A DNA stretch of 38,749 nucleotides from an uncultured Flavobacteriales bacterium (lineage in GTDB: Bacteria > Bacteroidota > Bacteroidia > Flavobacteriales_D > Sanyastnellaceae). The notes beneath the pieces are model-generated. The model made no database searches, had not been told where the DNA came from, and saw only the letters and a program-made list of their open reading frames with translations. The stretch covers positions 1-38,749 of the forward strand of contig CALJKR010000022.1 in the NCBI GenBank assembly GCA_937974555.1, read 5' to 3'. A program made the translations under genes and the position numbers. Below are positions 1 through 6,089 of this stretch, one piece after another; positions within the stretch are counted from its first letter, which is position 1; every line of letters begins with the position of its first letter.

Positions 1-98
1 TTCAGCCAATCAGGAATATCCTTGGGATAATCCTTTTTGCATGCAGATATCCCCAAGATGAGGAGAACCATAAAACAAGCCAATATCAATTTATTCAT
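1..98 (-). CDS. Small lipoprotein of the local paralogous family, 5'-end fragment (cut by window edge)
   Basis: Only the first 32 codons lie inside the window. They encode a hydrophobic signal peptide ending in ISAC, a good lipobox with the acylated Cys at residue 20, followed by KKDYPKDIPDWL, which is the signature of the family seen five more times downstream in the window. Over its length the DNA matches 394-491 (the next copy) with about nine mismatches by my alignment, so the two are recent tandem duplicates. Function unknown. It is the last visible member of the minus-strand lipoprotein run and continues beyond base 1. Confidence 0.75.
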   Translation of the reverse strand, partial: MNKLILACFMVLLILGISACKKDYPKDIPDWL

Positions 99-119
99 CC
101 TACTAGATTTAGTTCATGT

Positions 120-491
120 TTACCACCCTTGTTTTTCTTTCCATATTTGCCGAGTGAGATTAAATTTGGACAAATCGTTCAGTTCACCGCAACTACCCAC
201 AAAATTACCACTCGTATTGCACTGCTCATTACCGTCCTGATCATAAACGATTAGACTAATCCAGAAGTGAATTCCCGTATGGAAAATATAGATAACCTCA
301 CTCCCATCGGTCCACTCATCGATGATCATTGCCCCACCATTTTTATTCCCCCGATGAAAGCTGGTTTGTCGTTCCAATTGACGCACCTTCTTTTTCAACC
401 ATTTTGGAATATCATCCGGATAATCCTTTTTGCATGCAGATGTCCCCAAGATGAGGAGAACCATTAAACAAGCCAATATCAATTTATTCAT
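120..491 (-). CDS. Small lipoprotein, paralogous family copy A (123 aa)
   Basis: Signal peptide with lipobox ending TSAC (Cys20), then KKDYPDDIPKWLKKKVRQLE, a charged amphipathic stretch. The body has IDEWTDGSEVIYIF, a YDQDGNEQC turn, a second Cys in GSCGEL, and ends R-x-I-W-K-E. The same order (DIPxWLKxK, I-x-E-x-T/S-D-G, YDxDGNxxC, C, R-x-I/L-W-x-E) recurs in all copies here. The layout recalls the small DUF6970-like lipoproteins of Bacteroidota, but I cannot confirm that family. It probably sits in the inner or outer membrane through the lipid. It starts 4 bases after the stop of the next upstream copy and is probably co-transcribed. Function unknown. Confidence 0.8.
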   Translation of the reverse strand: MNKLILACLMVLLILGTSACKKDYPDDIPKWLKKKVRQLERQTSFHRGNKNGGAMIIDEWTDGSEVIYIFHTGIHFWISLIVYDQDGNEQCNTSGNFVGSCGELNDLSKFNLTRQIWKEKQGW

Positions 492-495
492 CCTA

Positions 496-879
496 TTAAA
501 AAAGTGGTTTTTCGTATTCCTCCTCCCACACCAGGCGTGAAAAATGATAATCCTCTAAATTCGGTATCAAATCACAATCCGTATTCCATTCATCATCCAG
601 AAGACAGCGTTCCCCATCATAGGTAAAGAAATAATAGCCAGGCCCACTGTAACCTCCAGACTTGAGCCTAAAAATTGTATTTGTACCATTTGTATATTCC
701 TGTATATCCATACAATCGGAGTAAATACAACAACAGGATTTGCTTTTCTTTTCCTTTTCAAATCCCTTGATTTTCTCCTTCAACCAATCAGGAATGTCCT
801 TGGGGTAATCTTTCAAGCATGATCCCAAAGTCGCACTAAAAAATAACAGTACCAATGCCCATTGTATTGTTTTCAACAT
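496..879 (-). CDS. Small lipoprotein, paralogous family copy B (127 aa)
   Basis: The first 39 residues, from MLKTIQWALV through the lipobox LGSC (Cys21) to WLKEKIKG, are identical to copy E at 4431-4826; the bodies then diverge. The body has a cysteine cluster (SCCC and a further Cys), IQEYTNGTNTIF, a YDGERC turn, and ends R-L-V-W-E-E-E. I place the start at the ATG at 879 because it is the first ATG shared with copy E; an in-frame TTG at 909 overlaps the stop of a gene remnant. It lies on a duplicated block that also carries the 3' end of the S74-like gene (906-968). Function unknown. Confidence 0.75.
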   Translation of the reverse strand: MLKTIQWALVLLFFSATLGSCLKDYPKDIPDWLKEKIKGFEKEKKSKSCCCIYSDCMDIQEYTNGTNTIFRLKSGGYSGPGYYFFTYDGERCLLDDEWNTDCDLIPNLEDYHFSRLVWEEEYEKPLF

Positions 880-905
880 ACTCATTCTACTTAGGGGTGT
901 TATTA

Positions 906-968
906 TCAATTTCTATTTTTCTCCTGTAACTCCAAAAGCTCCTTCCGCATGCGCGTCATTTCCTTTTC
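906..968 (-). pseudogene. Remnant: last 20 codons of the S74-like gene
   Basis: Read on the minus strand this encodes EKEMTRMRKELLELQEKNRN and a stop. The intact S74-like protein at 4853-5731 ends EKEMARMRKELLELQEKSRN and a stop, so 18 of 20 residues match. In both places the stop lies just upstream of a lipoprotein beginning MLKTIQWALV. No upstream part of the gene remains: beyond 970 the sequence changes at once into the methyltransferase stop codon. This is a truncated passenger of a segmental duplication. Confidence 0.85.
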
Positions 969-971
969 TCA

Positions 972-1673
972 TCAAGAAAATGGTTTTTGAGCTACACCGT
1001 AAACAATATATTTCCAACTTCTTGGAGTAATATAATTCAAAATTCCTCTATCTATCCAACTCAATATGCGACGTTGTGTTTCACTTCTTCCCATTGAAGC
1101 AATCACACCTGTAGTCTTCATTTGAACACATGTAAATTCCTTTAAAAAAGAATCCATTTCTTCTAAATTCACATATCTCCAACCCTTTCCCCAATGAACA
1201 AATTTCCTCCTCATCCATTGATGAACAGGAGTGGATACCAAGTTTTCCGCAAACAATACCACACCTCCCGGCTTAAGTGCCTGATAAATTTGATGAAAAA
1301 GTTTGGTTTGTGCCATTTTGTTGTTGTTGATTCCAACCCCTCCTACAATGGACTTAAAAATGATCACATCAAAATATTCATTATAAGGAATATCCGTTCC
1401 ATCAATATTTTGATATTGAATTTGCTGATTACAGGAATATCTCAAATGAAGTTCTTCTGCATTTTTTTCGGCGTTCGTTATATCCGAACAAATGACAGCA
1501 ATACCTTTACGCGCCAGCCAAAGAGATAACCCTCCTTTTTTACAACCCAATTCCAATGCAAAATGTACTTTACCCCAATTCACATGCTCTTCCCAAAAAT
1601 CTAAACAGACGGACCATGATGCCACATCCCATTGAATAATCTCCGTGACTACTTGTGAATCTTTCTTTGTCAT
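972..1673 (-). CDS. Class I SAM-dependent methyltransferase (233 aa)
   Basis: Motif I is ALELGCKKGGLSLWLA (about residues 39-54), the glycine-rich SAM loop. It is followed by the acidic strand end ICSDI, FDVIIFKSIVGG (motif IV region) and LKPGGVVLFAENL (post-motif, about 135-147). This is a Rossmann-fold methyltransferase of the Methyltransf_11/25 type. The substrate cannot be read from the sequence. There is no signal peptide, so it is cytoplasmic, unlike every other gene in this cluster. It ends 3 bases before the gene remnant at 906-968, so a duplication junction lies right at its 3' end. Confidence 0.8.
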   Translation of the reverse strand: MTKKDSQVVTEIIQWDVASWSVCLDFWEEHVNWGKVHFALELGCKKGGLSLWLARKGIAVICSDITNAEKNAEELHLRYSCNQQIQYQNIDGTDIPYNEYFDVIIFKSIVGGVGINNNKMAQTKLFHQIYQALKPGGVVLFAENLVSTPVHQWMRRKFVHWGKGWRYVNLEEMDSFLKEFTCVQMKTTGVIASMGRSETQRRILSWIDRGILNYITPRSWKYIVYGVAQKPFS

Positions 1674-1751
1674 TTATTTAAAAGGACTTCATATTATTTA
1701 TATGAATTTACAAAGCCAAAAACAACTTCTACTTTGAAAAAAAATCTGAAC

Positions 1752-2120
1752 TTAATAATTGGTTTCTTCCCAGATGTGTCGTGTAAAATAGTAGGTCTCC
1801 AAATTACTGATGTCCCCGCAATCTCCAGAATCATAATTAAACTGTTGACATTGGAAATTACCATCATAGTCAAATATGATATATCCCGCGGGCTCAGCAG
1901 TACCGGTAACCCAAAGATAAAAAACATTGGAACCATCTGTAAATTCCTCAATACTGGCACACAACCCCAACCCGCATCCTTTTTTACGCCTTGTTTCCTT
2001 TTTTAATTCCTTAATTTTATTCTTTAACCATTTGGGAATATCCCTGGGATATTCCTTCTTACAGGAAGATATACCCAAAATAAATAATATCAGTAAACAA
2101 GAATAAAGAAGTTTTTTCAT
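1752..2120 (-). CDS. Small lipoprotein, paralogous family copy C (122 aa)
   Basis: Signal peptide MKKLLYSCLLILFILG with lipobox ISSC (Cys20), then KKEYPRDIPKWLKNKIKELK. The body contains GCGLGLC, IEEFTDGSNVFYLW, a YDGNFQC turn, a further Cys in GDCGDI, and ends R-H-I-W-E-E. It shares every landmark of the family but is clearly diverged from copies A, B, D and E. It starts 22 bases downstream of copy D on the same strand. About 78 bases separate its stop from the methyltransferase start; that gap holds a 7-bp hairpin (1688-1706) without a convincing T-run. Function unknown. Confidence 0.78.
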   Translation of the reverse strand: MKKLLYSCLLILFILGISSCKKEYPRDIPKWLKNKIKELKKETRRKKGCGLGLCASIEEFTDGSNVFYLWVTGTAEPAGYIIFDYDGNFQCQQFNYDSGDCGDISNLETYYFTRHIWEETNY

Positions 2121-2142
2121 ATCTGTTTGTATTAATCAACAT

Positions 2143-2523
2143 TCATCTTTTCGTTGGATCCTCATGCCAAATTTCTCGTACCTCATTAAAATCCTCCAAA
2201 TGTTCAATATCCCCGCAGCTACCTTGACCTATGTATGAAGAATAGCACAGTTCATTTCCATCATAATCATAAATCAAACAAGGCTTGGGAAATACTGACC
2301 CGGTTACCATGAGAAAAATAGTTTTTTGTCCATCTGAATATTCATCGATACGCATGAGATACTCCTCACGCTTAGACTCTTTGTGAAGTTTATCTTGTCT
2401 TTCTAACTTTCTAACTTTCTTCTTCAACCATTTTGGAATATCTTCGGGATAATCCTTTTTGCATGCGTTTAGACCCAGCACCAGCAAAATGGAAAGTAAA
2501 ACAATTACAAAATTTTTCATCAT
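2143..2523 (-). CDS. Small lipoprotein, paralogous family copy D (126 aa)
   Basis: Signal peptide ending LNAC (Cys21 if the first of two Met codons is used), followed by KKDYPEDIPKWLKKKVRKLE, almost the same as copy A. The body has IDEYSDGQKTIFLM, a YDYDGNELC turn and GSCGDI, and ends REIWHED. It lies 7 bases after the stop of the T9SS protein at 2531 and is probably co-transcribed with it. The basic stretch after the lipidated Cys, with Lys-Lys-Asp, could act as a surface-export signal of the kind described for Bacteroidetes lipoproteins, but the match is partial. Function unknown. Confidence 0.78.
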   Translation of the reverse strand: MMKNFVIVLLSILLVLGLNACKKDYPEDIPKWLKKKVRKLERQDKLHKESKREEYLMRIDEYSDGQKTIFLMVTGSVFPKPCLIYDYDGNELCYSSYIGQGSCGDIEHLEDFNEVREIWHEDPTKR

Positions 2524-2530
2524 TTTCTAT

Positions 2531-4417
2531 TTATTGAATCATCAATTTCTGCGATTTCCATTGCCCTGCAGCATTCATCAGCTGAATAATATAAACTCCA
2601 CTTTTCAAATCTCCAATTTCGTAAAGTACTTGATGCGCATTTGCTCTATCATTGCTTTCATATAAATCGCTACGAACCATCTTTCCCCTTAAATCAATAA
2701 TTTGAATCACACGGATATCATCCAAATTACCTTTTAAACTAACTGTGAAATTTTCGGCACACGGATTGGGAAAGATTTCGATAGAGCCCATGTCTTGAGT
2801 TAAATTTGAAGTATCCTTTTCTTCCTCAACAATACTCATTGATTTTTCTGTACCCGACTTGGATTTAAATTCACACAATTCATCATTGACAAAAATGTGA
2901 ACATCAGATCCTTCCTTGGCGTGGAAATTTTGTAAATCAACTTCCTGCGACGAAGAGATTGCGGAGGATACTCCTGAAACAATTTCAAATACCGGTGAAT
3001 CAAAATTTGTCGGATGCATAAAAGTGTAATCTACCCTTTCATCTATTCCATTAATAATCAAATCTCCTTTCGACCAAAAATCTTGATCGTACACAATCTG
3101 TCGTCTGTAAAGATGTAAATCCGGACAAGAATTATCCCATTGCATTTTAACTACCTTGGCATGACCCCAATTGTCCAAAGGAGTATAGGGCAAAGTATCC
3201 CAATTGGCATAATCCGTTAAATACAAGTTCATAATAATATCATAAACATCAACATTGTTACTGGTATCATTTCCCCCGTCAAATACGGATAGTGGCGCGT
3301 AATGCAGCGCCCTAACTTTATAAAAACTAGTGTCAAAATAGTCCGTTGGTTGATTATCATTAAAATAAATTGGTCCCATGGTTCCAAATACCGAATTGGC
3401 AAATTTTCCTGGTGACAAATAAATTTTTTGGGTGAACATATTTTTAAAACGCTCCATATCAGACTCCGTGAGATCCGTTCCATTATGATAATTGTAAAAA
3501 TCCATCACCATATTCATGACGATTGCCCCATGACTTATGTCCTCTTGGTATTGAAAATATGCCTCCATATCATCTGTTTCGAATATCTCAAGACAGGAGT
3601 GCTTGCCTATTTGCCAGCCAGAACTGAACCAACCATATGCATCCGTAGAAATGTCCAAATCTAAAACTGGAAATTCTTCAATAAAGCCATGGCAGTAATC
3701 ATTAATTTGAACATCACTCAATAATAAATCTTCTAAAACCGATATGTATTGAATAAACTGTGATTCTCCCGAGCCAGTTCCTAAAAATAGTAAGGCACGA
3801 GCAAATCCAGATTGCATATTTATCTCAGCACCAAATTCCTGATAATTCTCCTTTTTGAATCCATAACTATCATTCCAGTATCCCAAGTTGATATAATGCC
3901 AAATCGTCTCACCACATCGATCTTGAATCCAACTGGAATAAGAACCAAAATTTGAAAATTCAATTCCAAATACATTGTTGACAATGAATGGAAATGGGTG
4001 CAAGTATTCAATTTGTAAATTGTGACTGTTGACTACAAATACAAAGCGAGACAGTGCTGCCACAATATTTCCATTCTGGTAAAGACTAGCCACCCAAATT
4101 GGAAGATCATTATTTGAAAAATCCTTGCGTCTTTGCATAACACAGAGCGAAACATCTATAAAGTGATACAAATACCCTTTATCACTGGTAACTTCATACA
4201 ATTCCAAGTAACTTTCCAACAGATACGCTATTTTATCCCCCAATGCTCCTCCATTTAGGTTGGAATTATCATTACAAATTGGATATTTATTTAACAACAA
4301 CTGATTGTAATGATCATAATCCTCTTTTACATTCAAGCTATCTGAATTCTGAGCCGAACACAACTCAATTTTAAAAATAGACGTAGCTATTAAAACAAAT
4401 AAAGCTAAATTTTTCAT
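2531..4417 (-). CDS. T9SS-exported protein, probable alpha/alpha-toroid fold (628 aa)
   Basis: Start chosen at the ATG at 4417, which gives signal peptide MKNLALFVLIATSIF...CSAQ; an upstream TTG at 4429 only adds four residues. The C-terminal ~85 residues form a T9SS type A sorting domain (IEIFPNP, then IDLRGKMV, SGVYIIQL, QKLMIQ). The long middle part is rich in aromatic helices, with YQEDISHGAIVMNMV near residue 300. Asp-x-Ser-His segments of this kind occur in alpha/alpha-toroid polysaccharide lyases and related six-hairpin proteins, so a role on surface polysaccharide is possible but unproven. It lies inside the lipoprotein array and may work with it. No confident family assignment. Confidence 0.72.
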   Translation of the reverse strand: MKNLALFVLIATSIFKIELCSAQNSDSLNVKEDYDHYNQLLLNKYPICNDNSNLNGGALGDKIAYLLESYLELYEVTSDKGYLYHFIDVSLCVMQRRKDFSNNDLPIWVASLYQNGNIVAALSRFVFVVNSHNLQIEYLHPFPFIVNNVFGIEFSNFGSYSSWIQDRCGETIWHYINLGYWNDSYGFKKENYQEFGAEINMQSGFARALLFLGTGSGESQFIQYISVLEDLLLSDVQINDYCHGFIEEFPVLDLDISTDAYGWFSSGWQIGKHSCLEIFETDDMEAYFQYQEDISHGAIVMNMVMDFYNYHNGTDLTESDMERFKNMFTQKIYLSPGKFANSVFGTMGPIYFNDNQPTDYFDTSFYKVRALHYAPLSVFDGGNDTSNNVDVYDIIMNLYLTDYANWDTLPYTPLDNWGHAKVVKMQWDNSCPDLHLYRRQIVYDQDFWSKGDLIINGIDERVDYTFMHPTNFDSPVFEIVSGVSSAISSSQEVDLQNFHAKEGSDVHIFVNDELCEFKSKSGTEKSMSIVEEEKDTSNLTQDMGSIEIFPNPCAENFTVSLKGNLDDIRVIQIIDLRGKMVRSDLYESNDRANAHQVLYEIGDLKSGVYIIQLMNAAGQWKSQKLMIQ

Positions 4418-4430
4418 ATCATTTACCAAT

Positions 4431-4826
4431 CTATATACTTATGAGAAACTTTTGATCTTTATACTCCTCTTCCCAAATTAAACGTTCAAAATGATATTGG
4501 TTAAAGTTGACCACTGATGGACAAGTAACATGATCCCAATCATCCATGGTACACTGATAGTTTCCATCATTATCATACACAAAAAATGTAGATGGTCCCA
4601 TTGTTCCAATTCGCCAAAAGAAAATCGTATTACTGCCATCTGTCCATTCTTCGATACTTCCACAGCCATCAAGAATGCAACAACAAGCTCCTTTTTTCTT
4701 CTTTTCAATCCCCTTGATTTTCTCCTTCAGCCAATCGGGAATGTCCTTGGGGTAATCTTTCAAGCATGATCCTAAGGTCGCACTAAAAAATAACAGTACC
4801 AATGCCCATTGTATTGTTTTCAACAT
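4431..4826 (-). CDS. Small lipoprotein, paralogous family copy E (131 aa)
   Basis: Signal peptide MLKTIQWALVLLFFSATLGS with acylated Cys21, then LKDYPKDIPDWLKEKIKG, identical to copy B up to residue 39. The body has ACCC and a further Cys, IEEWTDGSNTIFFW, a YDNDGNYQC turn, VTCPSV, and ends R-L-I-W-E-E-E. The start is placed at the ATG at 4826; the in-frame TTG at 4856 overlaps the stop of the S74-like gene. This is the probable parent of the duplicated block, since here the upstream neighbour is intact. Function unknown. Confidence 0.78.
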   Translation of the reverse strand: MLKTIQWALVLLFFSATLGSCLKDYPKDIPDWLKEKIKGIEKKKKGACCCILDGCGSIEEWTDGSNTIFFWRIGTMGPSTFFVYDNDGNYQCTMDDWDHVTCPSVVNFNQYHFERLIWEEEYKDQKFLISI

Positions 4827-4852
4827 ACTCAATCTATTACTGGGTTGAATTT

Positions 4853-5731
4853 TCAATTTCTACTTTTCTCCTGAAGTTCCAAAAGCTCCTTCCGCATGCG
4901 CGCCATTTCCTTTTCCTGTTCAATGGTATACAAGGTCAATTCTTCAATCTTCTTAATCATGATGGTCATCATTTGACTAACTTCAATTCCATTGGCTGTA
5001 ACTTCTGTGGCACTTGGCACATCTGGTAAATGCTTGTTTTCTGTAATATAAGCCTCCAATTCACCTAAATCTTTTAACTTATAAGATTCCTCAAACACAT
5101 AATCACACCAACCCGCATTGGCCTGAACTTTTACCTCTCTGGCTCCAACCATTCCGCAAACCGCCAAGGAATATCCTTCTTGTAAAGTGGTTCCTATTCC
5201 CATACGACCTCCAACCAATACATCCTCAGATATGCGCTCATTTCCTATCACATCCAAATTATATGATGGCGAAGCTGTATTGATCCCAACAAATGCAGGA
5301 CATTCATCACCCGTATATATTTTTCGGTCACTTACATTTTGACCAGCTTCACTGTTCCATACAGGGGGCGCATACATAAATTGTGGATCATTCTCCAACA
5401 AACAAGGGAATTTAACCCCATAAATCAGTTTTTGTAGCGCAACAAAATCCATTGGAAGAACTTTTCCGGTTGCACAAACCGATAAAAACTGACCTTCTGT
5501 ACAGCTGGGGTTAGCGAGACTTGAAAGGACCAAATCTCCATTCAAGGAAAGATCACTCGTGATAACGGCATCCCCGTCCAATTTTGTCTGACCGACAACC
5601 TCTAACTCATTTTCTGGTGTTGAGGTATTCACGCCTATTTTCCCGGAGGTGCCAATGACGTTTACTTGGTCTTGCGATAAAACAGTTAATCCAATTAAGG
5701 ATAAAACAATAAATGTAATTTTCTTTTTCAT
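4853..5731 (-). CDS. Exported S74-tail-like protein with C-terminal coiled coil (292 aa)
   Basis: Signal peptide MKKKITFIVLSLIGLTVLSQ. Two beta-rich modules follow, each marked by GVNTSTPENELEVVG (about 33-47) or VGINTASPSYNLDVIG (about 148-163), the repeat typical of tail-fibre-like Bacteroidota surface proteins. GIGTTLQEGYSLAVCG and EVKVQ come next. Then there is the conserved YVFEESYKL...HLPDVPSA segment, and a C-terminal coiled coil KKIEELTLYTIEQ to the end. The pattern matches the widespread Bacteroidota tail-fibre/S74-like family; I see no complete intramolecular chaperone autoprotease site. It is the first gene of the minus-strand cluster and may be displayed on the surface. Its role with the lipoproteins is unknown. 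Confidence 0.75.
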   Translation of the reverse strand: MKKKITFIVLSLIGLTVLSQDQVNVIGTSGKIGVNTSTPENELEVVGQTKLDGDAVITSDLSLNGDLVLSSLANPSCTEGQFLSVCATGKVLPMDFVALQKLIYGVKFPCLLENDPQFMYAPPVWNSEAGQNVSDRKIYTGDECPAFVGINTASPSYNLDVIGNERISEDVLVGGRMGIGTTLQEGYSLAVCGMVGAREVKVQANAGWCDYVFEESYKLKDLGELEAYITENKHLPDVPSATEVTANGIEVSQMMTIMIKKIEELTLYTIEQEKEMARMRKELLELQEKSRN

Positions 5732-5774
5732 AGGGTTAAGGTTGTGTTGCTTTTTTAAACAACATTGAATAAAT

Positions 5775-5782
5775 CAAACCTA
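5775..5782 (-). promoter_or_regulatory. Candidate -7 box (TAGGTTTG) for the S74-like gene and lipoprotein cluster
   Basis: Reads TAGGTTTG on the minus strand, a full match to TAnnTTTG, 43 bases upstream of the ATG at 5731. I find no TTTG at the expected -33 spacing, so this is a half-supported promoter for the whole leftward cluster. Confidence 0.4.
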
Positions 5783-6043
5783 AACACAATAATTTGTATT
5801 TCCTAATGGGATTTGTACTAAAAATGACTATACATTATTTATACATAATTTGCCGTTTTTTGCTCATAAACGGCGCAGACTATGTCTTTAAATGCATCGC
5901 AAAAAAAACGTCAATTCATGATTTAAGATTATTATACTGCAATTCACGCGCTTGGTATTTTAACATTATACAAATAATACACAATGGAAACAACACTTTT
6001 TCTATCCTTCTATCGCACATCATTTTGTTTCGACATCCTCCGT
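5783..6043. other. AT-rich divergent intergenic region
   Basis: With its flanks, about 360 bases separate the S74-like gene start (5731) from the mfd start (6090). I see no credible gene: short frames here lack a signal peptide, recognisable motif or start context. The only structure is a 7-bp inverted repeat, GCCGTTT/AAACGGC (5852-5858 and 5868-5874, 9-base loop), without a T-run. It could be an operator or be incidental. Confidence 0.5.
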
Positions 6044-6072
6044 TTTGTTTGTTGATCGGGGACGTATATTTA
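6044..6072 (+). promoter_or_regulatory. Bacteroidetes-type promoter of the mfd operon
   Basis: TTTG at 6044-6047, a 17-base spacer, then TATATTTA at 6065-6072 (one mismatch to TAnnTTTG). Transcription would begin near 6078, just ahead of the GTG at 6090. This argues against the in-frame TTG at 6045, which lies inside the -33 element, being the start of Mfd. Confidence 0.55.
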
Positions 6073-6089
6073 CACCACAATTTAGATTC

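Larger units (their letters stand above)
496..968. repeat. Segmental duplication of 4431-4918 (lipoprotein plus 3' end of upstream gene)
   Basis: The block from the lipoprotein through the last codons of its upstream neighbour occurs twice, offset by 3947 bases at the lipoprotein ATG (879 and 4826). Similarity is strongest over about 760-968 versus 4707-4918, covering the shared signal peptide, the intergenic stretch and the S74-like C-terminus. It fades in the lipoprotein bodies and stops abruptly near 970 next to the methyltransferase stop. Confidence 0.8.

Noticed and set aside
1688..1706. Hairpin TTCATAT/ATATGAA as terminator between lipoprotein copy C and the methyltransferase
   Set aside because: AT-only 7-bp stem with no adjoining T-run on the transcribed strand; too weak to call.
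5852..5874. Inverted repeat GCCGTTT/AAACGGC as operator or small RNA
   Set aside because: Only 7 bp, single occurrence, no promoter or terminator placed around it; left as a note.
6045..6089. TTG-started N-terminal extension of Mfd
   Set aside because: The TTG is part of the -33 box of a good promoter and the encoded residues are not Mfd-like; GTG at 6090 fits better.
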